From Clostridiales bacterium (GTDB taxonomy: Bacteria > Bacillota > Clostridia > Christensenellales > Aristaeellaceae), in NCBI GenBank assembly GCA_019419995.1, contig JAHZHZ010000022.1, positions 1-25,115 of the forward strand: a DNA stretch of 25,115 nt, in the 5' to 3' direction. The position numbers and the translations under genes are program-made. Below are positions 6,881-15,008 of this stretch, in pieces. Below the pieces are notes generated by a model. The model made no database searches. It saw nothing but the letters and a program-made list of their open reading frames with translations, and was not told the origin of the DNA. How positions within the stretch are numbered: position 1 is the first letter of the stretch; each line of letters begins with the position of its first letter.

Positions 6881-8134
6881 TTAGAATGTATCCGTATAAT
6901 AGCGCACATTTGCATTTTGGATCCAACCAACCACAACCGCGTTATATTGGCTGCTCTTCATTTCTTCCAGATACGTCTCCATCAACGAATCCCGGACTTC
7001 TTCATAAGGCACTGCTCCGGCGGGCACATCCGCTGCATATCTCAATATGCAGATTCCACCATCCGTGCGCACCAGACCAGATACATCGCCGATATTTTGT
7101 AAAGCCATGGCAGCCTGCAAAAAGCTCTGACTATAACTGGTACTCTGGGCGGAAACGTACTCTCCTTCCGTATTTGTGGCGCCATTCTCCACCATCAGCT
7201 GCACAAAATCTTCGCCCCCATTAACCCGATCCAGCATCTGCTGCGCTGCCGGTACAAGCGTTTCATAAAGGGCGTCCAATTTGGACTGGGCTTCGCTGTC
7301 TCCCTGGGCCAGTTCCGCCTGCAAGGTCAGATATTCCACGCCTTGCTCATCGCTGAAGGGGATCAAAATAGACTGGATACGGCGCACACCTTCAGGATTC
7401 CAAACCATAGTCCGACCGGCGTTTGCTTCCACTTCATAGACACTGTAATCTGCAGAATACGTCAGCTCCGCACTGGCCAGCTGGGTTTCATAGAATTCAC
7501 GCATCTGCGCGTCGTCAATCGTCATATCCTTAGTAACTGCCTCATACAGACGTTTTTTCCAAGCGTCCTGCTGAGCAGATTGAAGCATACTCTCATAGGA
7601 ATATCCATTGGCATTCAGGTAATCAATGGTTTCCTGGCGCACTTCTTCTTCGGACTTTCCCTCTTCATAGCGGAATTCCATGTAATATTCAAGATTACTT
7701 TCATACTCCTGACGCACCTGTTCTTCCAGCTGCGCCTGTTCTTCCGCAGTGGTCTCATATACGCCTAATTCCCGCGCTTTATTTTCCAAAATTTTATTTT
7801 CAACCAAGCCATCCAGCGTATCCAGCTTGGCATCTTCTTCGTAATCTTCCTCGCTTCGCCCCATCAGTTCATAATATGCGGCCACCCGAGCATATTCCGC
7901 GGCTGCTTCCCCCGCAGTCACCACGCCTCCATCAAATTCTGCGGCAATGGCATCCGGATCTGCAACATCCACAGCGGGCAATTCTTCTTCAACTTTTTCA
8001 CTTGCACTTTTCATCTGCTGAACTTCATCATTAAGCTTTGAAATGCGCACCTGCCCTGTAATTGCCCACACACCCATGCCCACACAGAGCACAGCCAGGA
8101 CCAGACACAGCACCGTCAACCGTTTGATTTTCAT
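6881..8134 (-). CDS. Membrane-anchored peptidylprolyl isomerase / foldase (SurA/PrsA-like)
   Basis: This is a 417-aa extracytoplasmic folding factor of the SurA_N/PpiC type. One N-terminal membrane segment (about residues 7-27, with no valid lipobox) is followed by an acidic linker and a long helical SurA_N-like region (about 60-200). A parvulin-like domain follows; in it I see RRIQSILIPF, then GEDFVQLMVENGA, GDVSGLVRTDGGICILRY and a final VRDSLMETYLEE helix. The parvulin domain has an insert of about 30 residues after the first strand. The ATG at 8134 has GGAGGTGA just upstream; the in-frame start at 8197 lies before the promoter elements and is rejected. Isomerase activity is uncertain because of the insert. 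It stands alone with its own promoter and terminator, and probably helps fold exported proteins. Confidence 0.82.
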   Translation of the reverse strand: MKIKRLTVLCLVLAVLCVGMGVWAITGQVRISKLNDEVQQMKSASEKVEEELPAVDVADPDAIAAEFDGGVVTAGEAAAEYARVAAYYELMGRSEEDYEEDAKLDTLDGLVENKILENKARELGVYETTAEEQAQLEEQVRQEYESNLEYYMEFRYEEGKSEEEVRQETIDYLNANGYSYESMLQSAQQDAWKKRLYEAVTKDMTIDDAQMREFYETQLASAELTYSADYSVYEVEANAGRTMVWNPEGVRRIQSILIPFSDEQGVEYLTLQAELAQGDSEAQSKLDALYETLVPAAQQMLDRVNGGEDFVQLMVENGATNTEGEYVSAQSTSYSQSFLQAAMALQNIGDVSGLVRTDGGICILRYAADVPAGAVPYEEVRDSLMETYLEEMKSSQYNAVVVGWIQNANVRYYTDTF

Positions 8135-8161
8135 CTCTTCACCTCCATTGGTACTGCAATA

Positions 8162-8190
8162 ATTATAGCACAGAATTGCTTCTGTGCTAA
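8162..8190 (-). promoter_or_regulatory. Promoter of the foldase gene with an embedded palindrome
   Basis: On the minus strand TTAGCA (8185-8190), a 17-base spacer and TATAAT (8162-8167) face the foldase gene. The spacer and parts of both hexamers form a perfect inverted repeat: TAGCACAGAA at 8166-8175 and TTCTGTGCTA at 8180-8189, separated by 4 bases. This is the right place for a repressor operator; the regulator is unknown. Confidence 0.68.
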
Positions 8191-8242
8191 CGGACATTGT
8201 ACGATGTCATCGAATTGTTCGTTTTAAATACCATTTGGCCCT

Positions 8243-8842
8243 TCATGCCATCTTTTCGCCCACAAGCATACAGAGATAGGCGGCCGCCGCGTCGTAGCGA
8301 GCATCGTGGGCATGATCGCCACCCCCGTACCACTTTTTACATTTCCGGGCGATAAATTCCTGGGAGAGTCCAAAGTGCTGGCAGAGTTCTTCCAACTTCG
8401 GCGGCTTGAGCACCTTAGGATTCTGCTTCAATGGGATGTGTGCCTCCTCAGTATAGTGCCGCAACGTGCAAAAGATGGGATAGTCGGGAAATTTTACGCC
8501 AATACGGTTAAACTCGCTGCGTATATAGCGCAGATCTCCACTCACATCATGCCCAATGACCAATTTACAATCCTGAAAATCCCGATATACTTCATCCGCA
8601 TGATAGGCAAAAACATCCCCGCCAGAGAGCTTCTTAAGCTGGTACACCCCCAGCCCATGCACCTTCCGCGCATAGCGATTAATGCTCTTAGAGGTAAAAT
8701 AAAAATTTTTTCCCTTTATTTTTCGTCCCTGTATAATGAGGTAGGATAACTGTATAATGCGGCTGGGCCGATTTCCATCCAGCTCCACATCCACCGATAT
8801 CCACTTATCCGGCTTTTTGAATAATGTTTTTAAGTTGATCAC
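8243..8842 (-). CDS. DEDDh 3'-5' exonuclease (DnaQ-like)
   Basis: This is a 199-aa single-domain exonuclease. Motif I is SVDVELDG with Asp18 and Glu20, motif II is GHDVSGDLRYI with Asp103, and motif III is HDARYD with His179 and Asp184, which together give the DEDDh set. The substrate (DNA proofreading-type ends or small RNAs) cannot be told from sequence. Its start overlaps the stop of the upstream aminotransferase by 4 bases, so the two are translationally coupled, although no functional link is obvious. No clear terminator follows it. Confidence 0.88.
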   Translation of the reverse strand: MINLKTLFKKPDKWISVDVELDGNRPSRIIQLSYLIIQGRKIKGKNFYFTSKSINRYARKVHGLGVYQLKKLSGGDVFAYHADEVYRDFQDCKLVIGHDVSGDLRYIRSEFNRIGVKFPDYPIFCTLRHYTEEAHIPLKQNPKVLKPPKLEELCQHFGLSQEFIARKCKKWYGGGDHAHDARYDAAAAYLCMLVGEKMA

Positions 8843-10023
8843 TGATTTATGCTCCGTACCATTTTTTCAATTCTCGTCAGGGCCGCTTCCACCCTGCTGC
8901 GCTGCGTAGCCAGGTTGAAGCGGAAAAAGCCACGTCCAGCCTCGCCGTAATCCAACCCGCTGTTGAGAGCGACGCCGGCCTCCTGAACAAGTCTGCGCAG
9001 AAATTCCTCATGGGGCAGTCCCACATTTCTGCAATCCAACCACAATAAATAGCTGCCTTCCTGAGGCCTGCATTGAATACAGGGCATCTTCTTGCCAATA
9101 AAATCCACGGCAAAATCCCTATTCTCCCGCACATATTCCACCACGGCGTCCATCCATTCATCGCCCTGTTCATAGGCAACTTTCTGGGCAATGGCGCCGA
9201 AAATGTTGGGCGTATCCGCATGGGCCTTTTCAATTTCACGGCAGACTCTTTGTCGCAAACTCCCATCCCTTATTATGGCCGAAGATTGACGCAAGCCTGC
9301 CAAATTGAAGGATTTGGTAGCCGAGGTGAGCATGACGCAGTTATCTGAATGATCCAAGTCCAAAATGCGGGTATGCTTAATCTCTCCCAGCGCAAAATCC
9401 GCATGGATTTCATCGCTGACTATAACACATCCATGCCGGTTGGCTGCATCCACAACCCGTTGCAGCTCCTCCCGACGCCAGACTCGCCCAACCGGATTAT
9501 GAGGATTGCACAATATCATCATCTTCACGCCCGAACGCATTTCACGTTCCAGCGATTCAAAGTCCATTTCCCAGCCATTGCCCGTTTCCCTCAGAGGATT
9601 TTCCACCAGATGGCGATCAAAGAGTTGCACCGCCCGATAAAAGGGACCGTATACCGGCGGCTGAATGAGTATTTTGTCCCCCGGGTTCGTCAAAGCCCGC
9701 ACACAAAAAAAGATGCTGTCCACAACGCCAGGGCTGTAAAGTATCCAATCCGCATTCACTTCCAGGCCATAGCGCCGGCGCAACCATGCGACTTCAGCTT
9801 CTTTTTCTGCCTGTGCGTTCTCCGTATATCCATAAATGGGGTGTTCAGCTCTCTCCTTTAACGCCTGCACAACTGCGGGAACAGTGGGAAAGTCCATATC
9901 CGCCACCCACATGGGGAGTAGATCCTTTCGGCCAAAATGCTCCTCCACGCGATCCCACTTTTCGCAATTGGTGCCTCTGCGCTCAATTTCTGCATCCAGA
10001 TATTGACGATAAAAGCCGTTCAT
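8839..10023 (-). CDS. MalY/PatB-type PLP aminotransferase (likely cystathionine beta-lyase)
   Basis: This is a 394-aa fold-type I PLP enzyme of the MalY/PatB family. Family marks are LPMWVADMDFP (about 36-46), PIYGYT, the PVYGPFY motif, CNPHNPVGRVW with Asn173, SDEIHADF with Asp204, and the PLP-binding Lys237 in TSATKSFNLAGLR. Members usually cleave C-S bonds in cystathionine or cysteine conjugates, though some act as aminotransferases. I chose the ATG at 10023, with GAGGGG 7 bases upstream, over an in-frame GTG at 10038 that overlaps that site. It is the first gene of a two-gene unit with the exonuclease and has its own promoter. Confidence 0.9.
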   Translation of the reverse strand: MNGFYRQYLDAEIERRGTNCEKWDRVEEHFGRKDLLPMWVADMDFPTVPAVVQALKERAEHPIYGYTENAQAEKEAEVAWLRRRYGLEVNADWILYSPGVVDSIFFCVRALTNPGDKILIQPPVYGPFYRAVQLFDRHLVENPLRETGNGWEMDFESLEREMRSGVKMMILCNPHNPVGRVWRREELQRVVDAANRHGCVIVSDEIHADFALGEIKHTRILDLDHSDNCVMLTSATKSFNLAGLRQSSAIIRDGSLRQRVCREIEKAHADTPNIFGAIAQKVAYEQGDEWMDAVVEYVRENRDFAVDFIGKKMPCIQCRPQEGSYLLWLDCRNVGLPHEEFLRRLVQEAGVALNSGLDYGEAGRGFFRFNLATQRSRVEAALTRIEKMVRSINQ

Positions 10024-10055
10024 GCCCATACCCCTCACATTTTACTATTTAATTT

Positions 10056-10084
10056 ATTATACGATGAATACTGAAAATATGCAA
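10056..10084 (-). promoter_or_regulatory. Promoter of the aminotransferase-exonuclease unit
   Basis: On the minus strand TTGCAT (10079-10084), a 17-base spacer and a perfect TATAAT (10056-10061) precede the aminotransferase start. Confidence 0.78.
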
Positions 10085-10119
10085 GTGCCTTACCGGCCTG
10101 TAAAATTATGAAAGGCATG

Positions 10120-10160
10120 AAAAAGCGGCGGTCCCTTCGCATCGGGCCGCCGCTCTTTTT
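10120..10160 (-). terminator. Terminator downstream of deoD
   Basis: AGCGGCGG-T-CCC (10124-10135) pairs with GGGCCGCCGCT (10144-10154), leaving one bulged T. On the minus strand a five-T run follows; on the plus strand a T-rich tail also follows, so it may work in both directions. It closes the long minus-strand operon. Confidence 0.88.
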
Positions 10161-10164
10161 CTTT

Positions 10165-10881
10165 TTATGCAATTTCCAGTGCGATTTCCATCATCCGGGT
10201 AAAAGTATTTTGCCTGTCTTCCGCTGGAAGCGCCTCCCCGGTTACGAGGCTATCTGAAATGGTCAACAGCGCCAGCGCGTTTTTTCCGGCCGCCGCCGCA
10301 TTGAGATACAAAGCATAGGCCTCCATTTCCACGCACAGCACGCCCAATTTCATTAACTTTGCAGATGCGCTTTCATAACCTCCTTGCTCATAAAAACAAT
10401 CGCTGGAAAAGATGGGACCCGGAACAATGGGTTGACCAAGCGCCTCGGCGGCTTTTACTGCACGCGTCAACAATTCATAGGAACAACAGGGCGCCAGTGT
10501 ACCCTCAAAGTGAAACTGATCGCCGTAACGGGACGTGGTGTACGCACTCATTCCCGCTACGATGTCCCTCAATTTTAAGCGCTCGCTCATGGCCCCTGCT
10601 GAACCGACCCGAATGATATTTTCCACGCCATAGTAATTGTAGAGTTCGTAGGAATAGATGCCGATGGATGGCATGCCCATGCCGCTGGCCATGACGGAAA
10701 CTTCTTTTCCCTTGTACGTCCCAGTATATCCCTGAACACCTCGAACATTATTGACCAATCGTGCATCGCTCAAATAGTGTTCCGCAATAAACTTTGAGCG
10801 CAGAGGATCTCCCGGCATCAACACGGTTTTCGCAAAATCACCCGCCTTGGCATTGATGTGCGGAGTAGGTATATTGCTCAT
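10165..10881 (-). CDS. deoD: Purine-nucleoside phosphorylase, DeoD type
   Basis: This is a cytosolic hexameric-type purine nucleoside phosphorylase that cleaves (deoxy)nucleosides with phosphate, releasing base and (deoxy)ribose-1-phosphate for salvage. The 238-aa product has TPHINAKAGDFA at the start, the phosphate-binding VLMPGDPLRSK, IRVGSAGAM, the nucleoside-binding CVEMEAYALY and SDSLVTGE near the end. I chose the ATG at 10881, since AGGAGG is 9 bases upstream; the ATG two codons earlier would be too close to it. It is the last gene before a strong terminator, 88 bases after a small membrane protein gene. Confidence 0.95.
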   Translation of the reverse strand: MSNIPTPHINAKAGDFAKTVLMPGDPLRSKFIAEHYLSDARLVNNVRGVQGYTGTYKGKEVSVMASGMGMPSIGIYSYELYNYYGVENIIRVGSAGAMSERLKLRDIVAGMSAYTTSRYGDQFHFEGTLAPCCSYELLTRAVKAAEALGQPIVPGPIFSSDCFYEQGGYESASAKLMKLGVLCVEMEAYALYLNAAAAGKNALALLTISDSLVTGEALPAEDRQNTFTRMMEIALEIA

Positions 10882-10969
10882 CTTCATCTACCTCCTGTAC
10901 ATTCGTCGGATTGTATAAAATACTCAAAGTGTCCGGATCCATTTTCTCTGTTCCAAATTAAGCCGAATT

Positions 10970-11137
10970 TCAGTGGCTGGGATGAAAGGTATCCGACACA
11001 AAGGAACAAAAGGCTTCTACCGGCCCAAGATTGTGGGTCTGCATGCGAAGGATCGTTCCCGCCGCTAATAGCGCAACCACGCACGCTCCGGCTACAATAA
11101 TACTAATCATCATCGCCCTTTGGCTCTTCTTTCGCAT
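10970..11137 (-). CDS. Small membrane protein (55 aa)
   Basis: This 55-codon frame starts at ATG 11137 with GGAGAG about 10 bases upstream and overlaps the end of the preceding small gene by 28 bases. The product begins with a basic MRKKSQR stretch, then has one hydrophobic segment (about residues 9-30), and ends with a short polar tail that carries a single Cys (residue 44). The topology predicts an inner-membrane protein with an outside C-terminus. I do not recognise the family. The overlap suggests translational coupling with the upstream gene. An internal ATG-ATG pair at codons 9-10 is an alternative start. Confidence 0.6.
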   Translation of the reverse strand: MRKKSQRAMMISIIVAGACVVALLAAGTILRMQTHNLGPVEAFCSFVSDTFHPSH

Positions 11138-11292
11138 TTCTTTTTATCTCTCCGCTTCGGCGCGTGAATTGCATAGAGCCGCGCTGTACTTTCATCCGCT
11201 TCCGGATCATTCACCGGCAGCGCAGGCATCAAACCGGTACATTCAGTGGTACTGATTACGTTTTCATTTTCATTAAATGAATCTTCTCTCAT
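11110..11292 (-). CDS. Small protein with an ISTTECTGL-type core (60 aa)
   Basis: This 60-aa protein has an acidic N-terminal half containing ENVISTTECTGLMPALPVND and a strongly basic tail (KRRDKKKCERRAKGR). I recall the ISxxECTGL(I/M)PA core from small, uncharacterised clostridial proteins, which supports a real gene. The ATG at 11292 has GGGAGG 9 bases upstream; the in-frame ATG at 11316 lacks one. It has no signal peptide or membrane segment. It sits between the zinc-ribbon/TPR gene and the overlapping small membrane protein gene. Function unknown. Confidence 0.7.
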   Translation of the reverse strand: MREDSFNENENVISTTECTGLMPALPVNDPEADESTARLYAIHAPKRRDKKKCERRAKGR

Positions 11293-11339
11293 AAAACGTC
11301 GCCTCCCTTTGGGCAAATTCTGTCCCCGGAGGCACGCCT

Positions 11340-12473
11340 TTATGCGCCGCTTTCAGCCACATTCAGGCTTTGATCGCCTGTGCGCTGAAAGCCCAGGCGA
11401 ATCAATTCCTGAATTTCCCAGGGACGCGTTGCCGCATCAGGGTAAAGAATCAACATTTCATGGTATGGTTCCGGATTATCAGGATCCATTTCAATGCACT
11501 TCTTCAGCATAGCTGCGGCAGATTCAATTTCATCCGCCTCATAATAGGCCACCATGGCACTGTGCGCGTATTCATAATTCTTGGAGTCCCGTTCCAGCGC
11601 ACGTTCATAATATCGCGCCGCCTGCAAATCATTGTTCTGTTGATAGGCCTCATAGCCCAGATCCGCATAGGGCTGCGCTTTCCAGGCGAGATTTGCGCTT
11701 GCCAGCACCCTTTGACCGTTATTGGAAAACATCCAAACGAAGAAGACTATTGCCAAAATCAGCAAGAGAATCAGGCACACAATTCCCCGAATGTGGCGCT
11801 GCACGAAGCTGCCATGTTCTGGTTCCTCAAACTCGAAATCCCGGTCATAATAGGAACCCCTATCGGAGCCCTGATCCAGATCATAATCATCCCCGTCATA
11901 ATCATCCTCAGCATCCACATCGTCCATGAACATGTTATCCAAGTCCACATCCTTTACGGGGATAAACGCCTGTTTGCGCGGAGCCTCCGGCCGCTTCAAT
12001 TCCCGAGGCACGCTGCGCTGCACAGGACGCACAGACGCAGGCATCCTCCTTGGAGGAATATCCGCATCCTGGAGCCCAGTGTTACTCTCAGCAGGTGAAG
12101 AAATAAATTCCGGCACAACCTCAGGACGCGTCACCGCTTCTTCTGCGCTTGACAATTCAGCCCCGTCCTCCTGCTCAAAACTCAGGGGCACAAAGACTTC
12201 CTCCTCTTCCGGCTGGGCTTCGACACAGGATTCACTCTGCGACGCATCAACTTCCTCATCCCGGGATTCCTGCAGTTCTTCCATGCTGTCAAACAGACTT
12301 ACCGGCCCGTCATTCCGCTGTTCCTTGACGGGAGTTTCCACAGGCTGTTCCAACTGGGCGGGCTGCGCAACTTTCGCCTCCTCATCCTGCTCGGGAATCA
12401 CCACAGGCGTGCCACAAAAGGGACAAAAGAGCATGTTATCCATAATTTTTTTACCGCATTGCCCGCAATACAT
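11340..12473 (-). CDS. Zinc-ribbon membrane protein with C-terminal TPR repeats
   Basis: This 377-aa protein has four parts. An N-terminal zinc ribbon carries Cys3, Cys6, Cys17 and Cys20. A long acidic, low-complexity linker follows (about 25-225, rich in Glu, Asp, Gln and Pro). A single membrane segment lies at about 228-250 (IVCLILLLILAIVFFVWMF). The C-terminal 120 residues read as TPR-like helices (AYEAYQQNNDLQAARYYERAL pattern, then repeats). The zinc ribbon should be cytoplasmic and the TPR part outside. I cannot name a function. It follows the HEAT-like gene by 22 bases and belongs to the same operon as two other repeat proteins and hsp33. Confidence 0.78.
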   Translation of the reverse strand: MYCGQCGKKIMDNMLFCPFCGTPVVIPEQDEEAKVAQPAQLEQPVETPVKEQRNDGPVSLFDSMEELQESRDEEVDASQSESCVEAQPEEEEVFVPLSFEQEDGAELSSAEEAVTRPEVVPEFISSPAESNTGLQDADIPPRRMPASVRPVQRSVPRELKRPEAPRKQAFIPVKDVDLDNMFMDDVDAEDDYDGDDYDLDQGSDRGSYYDRDFEFEEPEHGSFVQRHIRGIVCLILLLILAIVFFVWMFSNNGQRVLASANLAWKAQPYADLGYEAYQQNNDLQAARYYERALERDSKNYEYAHSAMVAYYEADEIESAAAMLKKCIEMDPDNPEPYHEMLILYPDAATRPWEIQELIRLGFQRTGDQSLNVAESGA

Positions 12474-12495
12474 GACCTAATCTCCCCCTCTCTCT

Positions 12496-13314
12496 TTACA
12501 GCATGCGCAGTGCTTCAAAATCGGGATCACCGTAAAAGGTTCGTTCCTCTCCCGCGTCCGCGCCCAGAGCCTCCAGCGCAGCGCGCAATTCAATGTAATC
12601 CAGATAGCGCAAATCCAATAGATTCAGCATTTCCTTCAAGGGTTCTACTGCCCGCTCATCCCCAAGTTTCCCCAGATAGGACGCCCAGAGCGCCCGCTGT
12701 TCCGGTCGGTTGCGCAGCCGATGAATTAAATGCTCATACAGGCGCTCGTCCCCCGGATGATTGCAGCAAATATCCAGTATCAGATCCTGGGCGTACTCAG
12801 GCACTTTGTCAAAGCGATCCAGCAGTTGGGAAACCATTTCCCCACCTCGATCCGAAAGGATATCCGCTGCCATATCGCTCAACTCGTTGGCCTGCTCAGC
12901 CGTACAAACAAGATCCACCATCAGATCATCTGCCAAACGGCTGTCCATATCCCGAAGCATGCCCAGCGCCTCCGCACGAAGGGATTCGCTCCTTTGAGAA
13001 TCGGCAAGCAAATTTTTCAACAGCGGCGCGCACTTTTCCCCCATTTCCACGATGCGGCTGTAGAGGGGTTCCGGCAGATTAATATTTGCCTGGTTATACT
13101 CTTCCATCAGCGAAATGAGGACCTCCGGCGAATCAAACTGTTGAAAGTAATCCCCCGGACAAGCGCCGTCCAGCCAGTCTGCCTTAAGGGCTATCCATTC
13201 CTCCATAATCTGGTTGTAGCTGTCCTCTACTTGCTGTTCCGTCAAGCCCGGGTGAGCTTTAATCCACTTTTGTGCATACTCAAAAAATTTTGCATCAAAG
13301 TCAACGATCTTCAT
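12496..13314 (-). CDS. HEAT-repeat-like protein
   Basis: This is a 272-aa soluble, acidic protein made almost wholly of helices. From about residue 90 it shows degenerate HEAT-like repeats (LLKNLLADSQRSESLRAEALGML; then SDMAADILSDRGGEMVSQLL; then LASYLGKLGDERAVEPLKEML-type units). There are no catalytic motifs. I placed the start at ATG 13314, overlapping the TAA of the upstream TPR gene by one base; the frame stays open further upstream but no ribosome site supports that. It is presumably a protein-binding scaffold working with its TPR neighbours. Specific function unknown. Confidence 0.75.
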   Translation of the reverse strand: MKIVDFDAKFFEYAQKWIKAHPGLTEQQVEDSYNQIMEEWIALKADWLDGACPGDYFQQFDSPEVLISLMEEYNQANINLPEPLYSRIVEMGEKCAPLLKNLLADSQRSESLRAEALGMLRDMDSRLADDLMVDLVCTAEQANELSDMAADILSDRGGEMVSQLLDRFDKVPEYAQDLILDICCNHPGDERLYEHLIHRLRNRPEQRALWASYLGKLGDERAVEPLKEMLNLLDLRYLDYIELRAALEALGADAGEERTFYGDPDFEALRML

Positions 13315-15008
13315 TACTCTTGTATCTCCCCACACTGTTCCAGCACCGCTGCCATGTGCCTGGCATAAAACACCATCTTTCGAACGCCGCATTCAAATAA
13401 CCGGCTCAAGCGCCTTATGGATAACCGCTTGCCGTGCTTCAGGCAATAATTCCATGCCAGAGCCGCTGCCGCCTCGGGAATGTCTACCAGCGGATCACAG
13501 CCGCCTGAACGAGCTGACCGATACCTGCGCCACATGACCGCCAACGCAGAAATGGCGCGCACATTCAATTCACTTTCCAATTGATCCGCCGCCAAGCGAA
13601 CCAGCTGACGCTCCCCCACAGAAAGATCCATCAACAAATCCTCTGGCTCCGGCAGCATTCCATCCTGTGGAATAACATCAGGGGGCATCATCTTTTTTAA
13701 ATCCGCTCCTCGCCAGTGAAGGCATCGCAGCGCCAGATATTTCACCTGCATGGAAATGTCCATCCTGTACAACAGTTCACGCAGCACACTTTCCGACTCG
13801 GCGTCTCCTGCTGAGGCGATGACCATTACCGCCACCCGGCCGCAGGCTTCTTCGTCAGTGCCAGCCGCCCATACCAGCATCCGGCGAAATTCCCTATCCT
13901 CTCGCCAACGCGCAACAGCCTGTTCCAATCCGCCTTTCATCCCCTCTGCAATGAATACGACTCTGCGTCGATATTCATCCGCGGGCACCTGATATACAAG
14001 CTCGGGGGCAATCTCCCCAAGCCTGCCTGATACGGCCATCTCGTGATAGTAACCTGCAATACTGTCCTCCGGATCAATGCGCAATATGCGCAGCCAGAAC
14101 GGCTCCACCTGCGCATCCGGAGCTCCTGAATTGTGGAGGGATACTGCACGCAAATGCAGCAGTTCCCTGGAATAGGGCGCTTCTCTGAGCGCACGCTTCA
14201 GCGCCTCTCCCGCCTCAGAATACATTCCAAGTTCGCACAGAACGAAGATCAGCAGCCGCAATTTGGCTTCCTCGGGCCGCAGATCAATGGCCCGCTTGAT
14301 TAGCATTCTCGCTTGTTCACTCATGCCACGCATATTGTATACCTGCGCAGCCAGGCACAGAGCTCTCACGCTCTTAGAACCCGTGCGAACCGCCTCTTGC
14401 GCCTCCCTCATTGCGCCCTCGCCATCCCCGGTCAGCTGTAGAGCCATGGCATAAAGGGCCCGCACACCGGGTTGCCGAGGAATATATGACAGACTTCTCT
14501 GAAAAAGCCGGCAGGCGCCCTCGGGATTGTTATCCCGCATGGCCTCGCAGGCCCGCTCAGCGATGCGCACCGCACGGCCCACCCGGCGATTGGACGGCCT
14601 TCCCGCGAATTCGTACAGATCCAGTTCATAGCTGAAACCCATCACATCTTCGCGATCGCGTTCTTCCTCGCTGGCATACCTTTTAAATAAATTCAGCGCA
14701 CGCCGTGCAGCTTCCGTCTCCCGCCTGCCGAATTGGTTCAACGCCAACCCGTAGTAACACTCCGCAGGAGCGTCGTTTCCGGCAATCATATCCAACAAGA
14801 TGCGATTGGACTGCTCATGATATCCCATTTCGCAGTACATTTCTGCCAGATCCAGCTGGTATTCCTGATTATCCGGCGAATGTTCCACCGCATGGCGCAT
14901 CAATTCCAGCGCGTCCACCGGATTATTATCCCGCAAATTTTTCAGCGCCCGGTGGTGCACGTATGCCGCACTCCGGTCAAAGGGAACTACCTTGGGATTA
15001 TGCTTCAT
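13314..15008 (-). CDS. TPR-repeat protein (564 aa)
   Basis: This large soluble protein has tetratricopeptide repeats from about residue 16 to 330 (units such as ALELMRHAVEHSPDNQEYQLDLAEMY, EGACRLFQRSLSYIPRQPGVRALYAMAL and QARMLIKRAIDLRPEEAKLRLL). A C-terminal all-helical part of about 230 aa looks HEAT-like. No signal peptide, membrane segment or enzyme motif is present, so a cytoplasmic scaffold or co-chaperone-like adaptor is likely. GGGAGG sits 4 bases before the ATG at 15008, which overlaps the hsp33 stop by one base. Coupling to hsp33 upstream and to the HEAT-like gene downstream suggests joint production. Confidence 0.82.
   Translation of the reverse strand: MKHNPKVVPFDRSAAYVHHRALKNLRDNNPVDALELMRHAVEHSPDNQEYQLDLAEMYCEMGYHEQSNRILLDMIAGNDAPAECYYGLALNQFGRRETEAARRALNLFKRYASEEERDREDVMGFSYELDLYEFAGRPSNRRVGRAVRIAERACEAMRDNNPEGACRLFQRSLSYIPRQPGVRALYAMALQLTGDGEGAMREAQEAVRTGSKSVRALCLAAQVYNMRGMSEQARMLIKRAIDLRPEEAKLRLLIFVLCELGMYSEAGEALKRALREAPYSRELLHLRAVSLHNSGAPDAQVEPFWLRILRIDPEDSIAGYYHEMAVSGRLGEIAPELVYQVPADEYRRRVVFIAEGMKGGLEQAVARWREDREFRRMLVWAAGTDEEACGRVAVMVIASAGDAESESVLRELLYRMDISMQVKYLALRCLHWRGADLKKMMPPDVIPQDGMLPEPEDLLMDLSVGERQLVRLAADQLESELNVRAISALAVMWRRYRSARSGGCDPLVDIPEAAAALAWNYCLKHGKRLSIRRLSRLFECGVRKMVFYARHMAAVLEQCGEIQE

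Noticed and set aside
11370..12098. Plus-strand 242-codon frame
   Set aside because: It is antisense to the zinc-ribbon/TPR gene, whose domains, start site and operon context are clear.
12459..13368. Several long plus-strand frames
   Set aside because: They lie opposite the HEAT-like gene and reflect its codon bias; no ribosome binding sites or domains.
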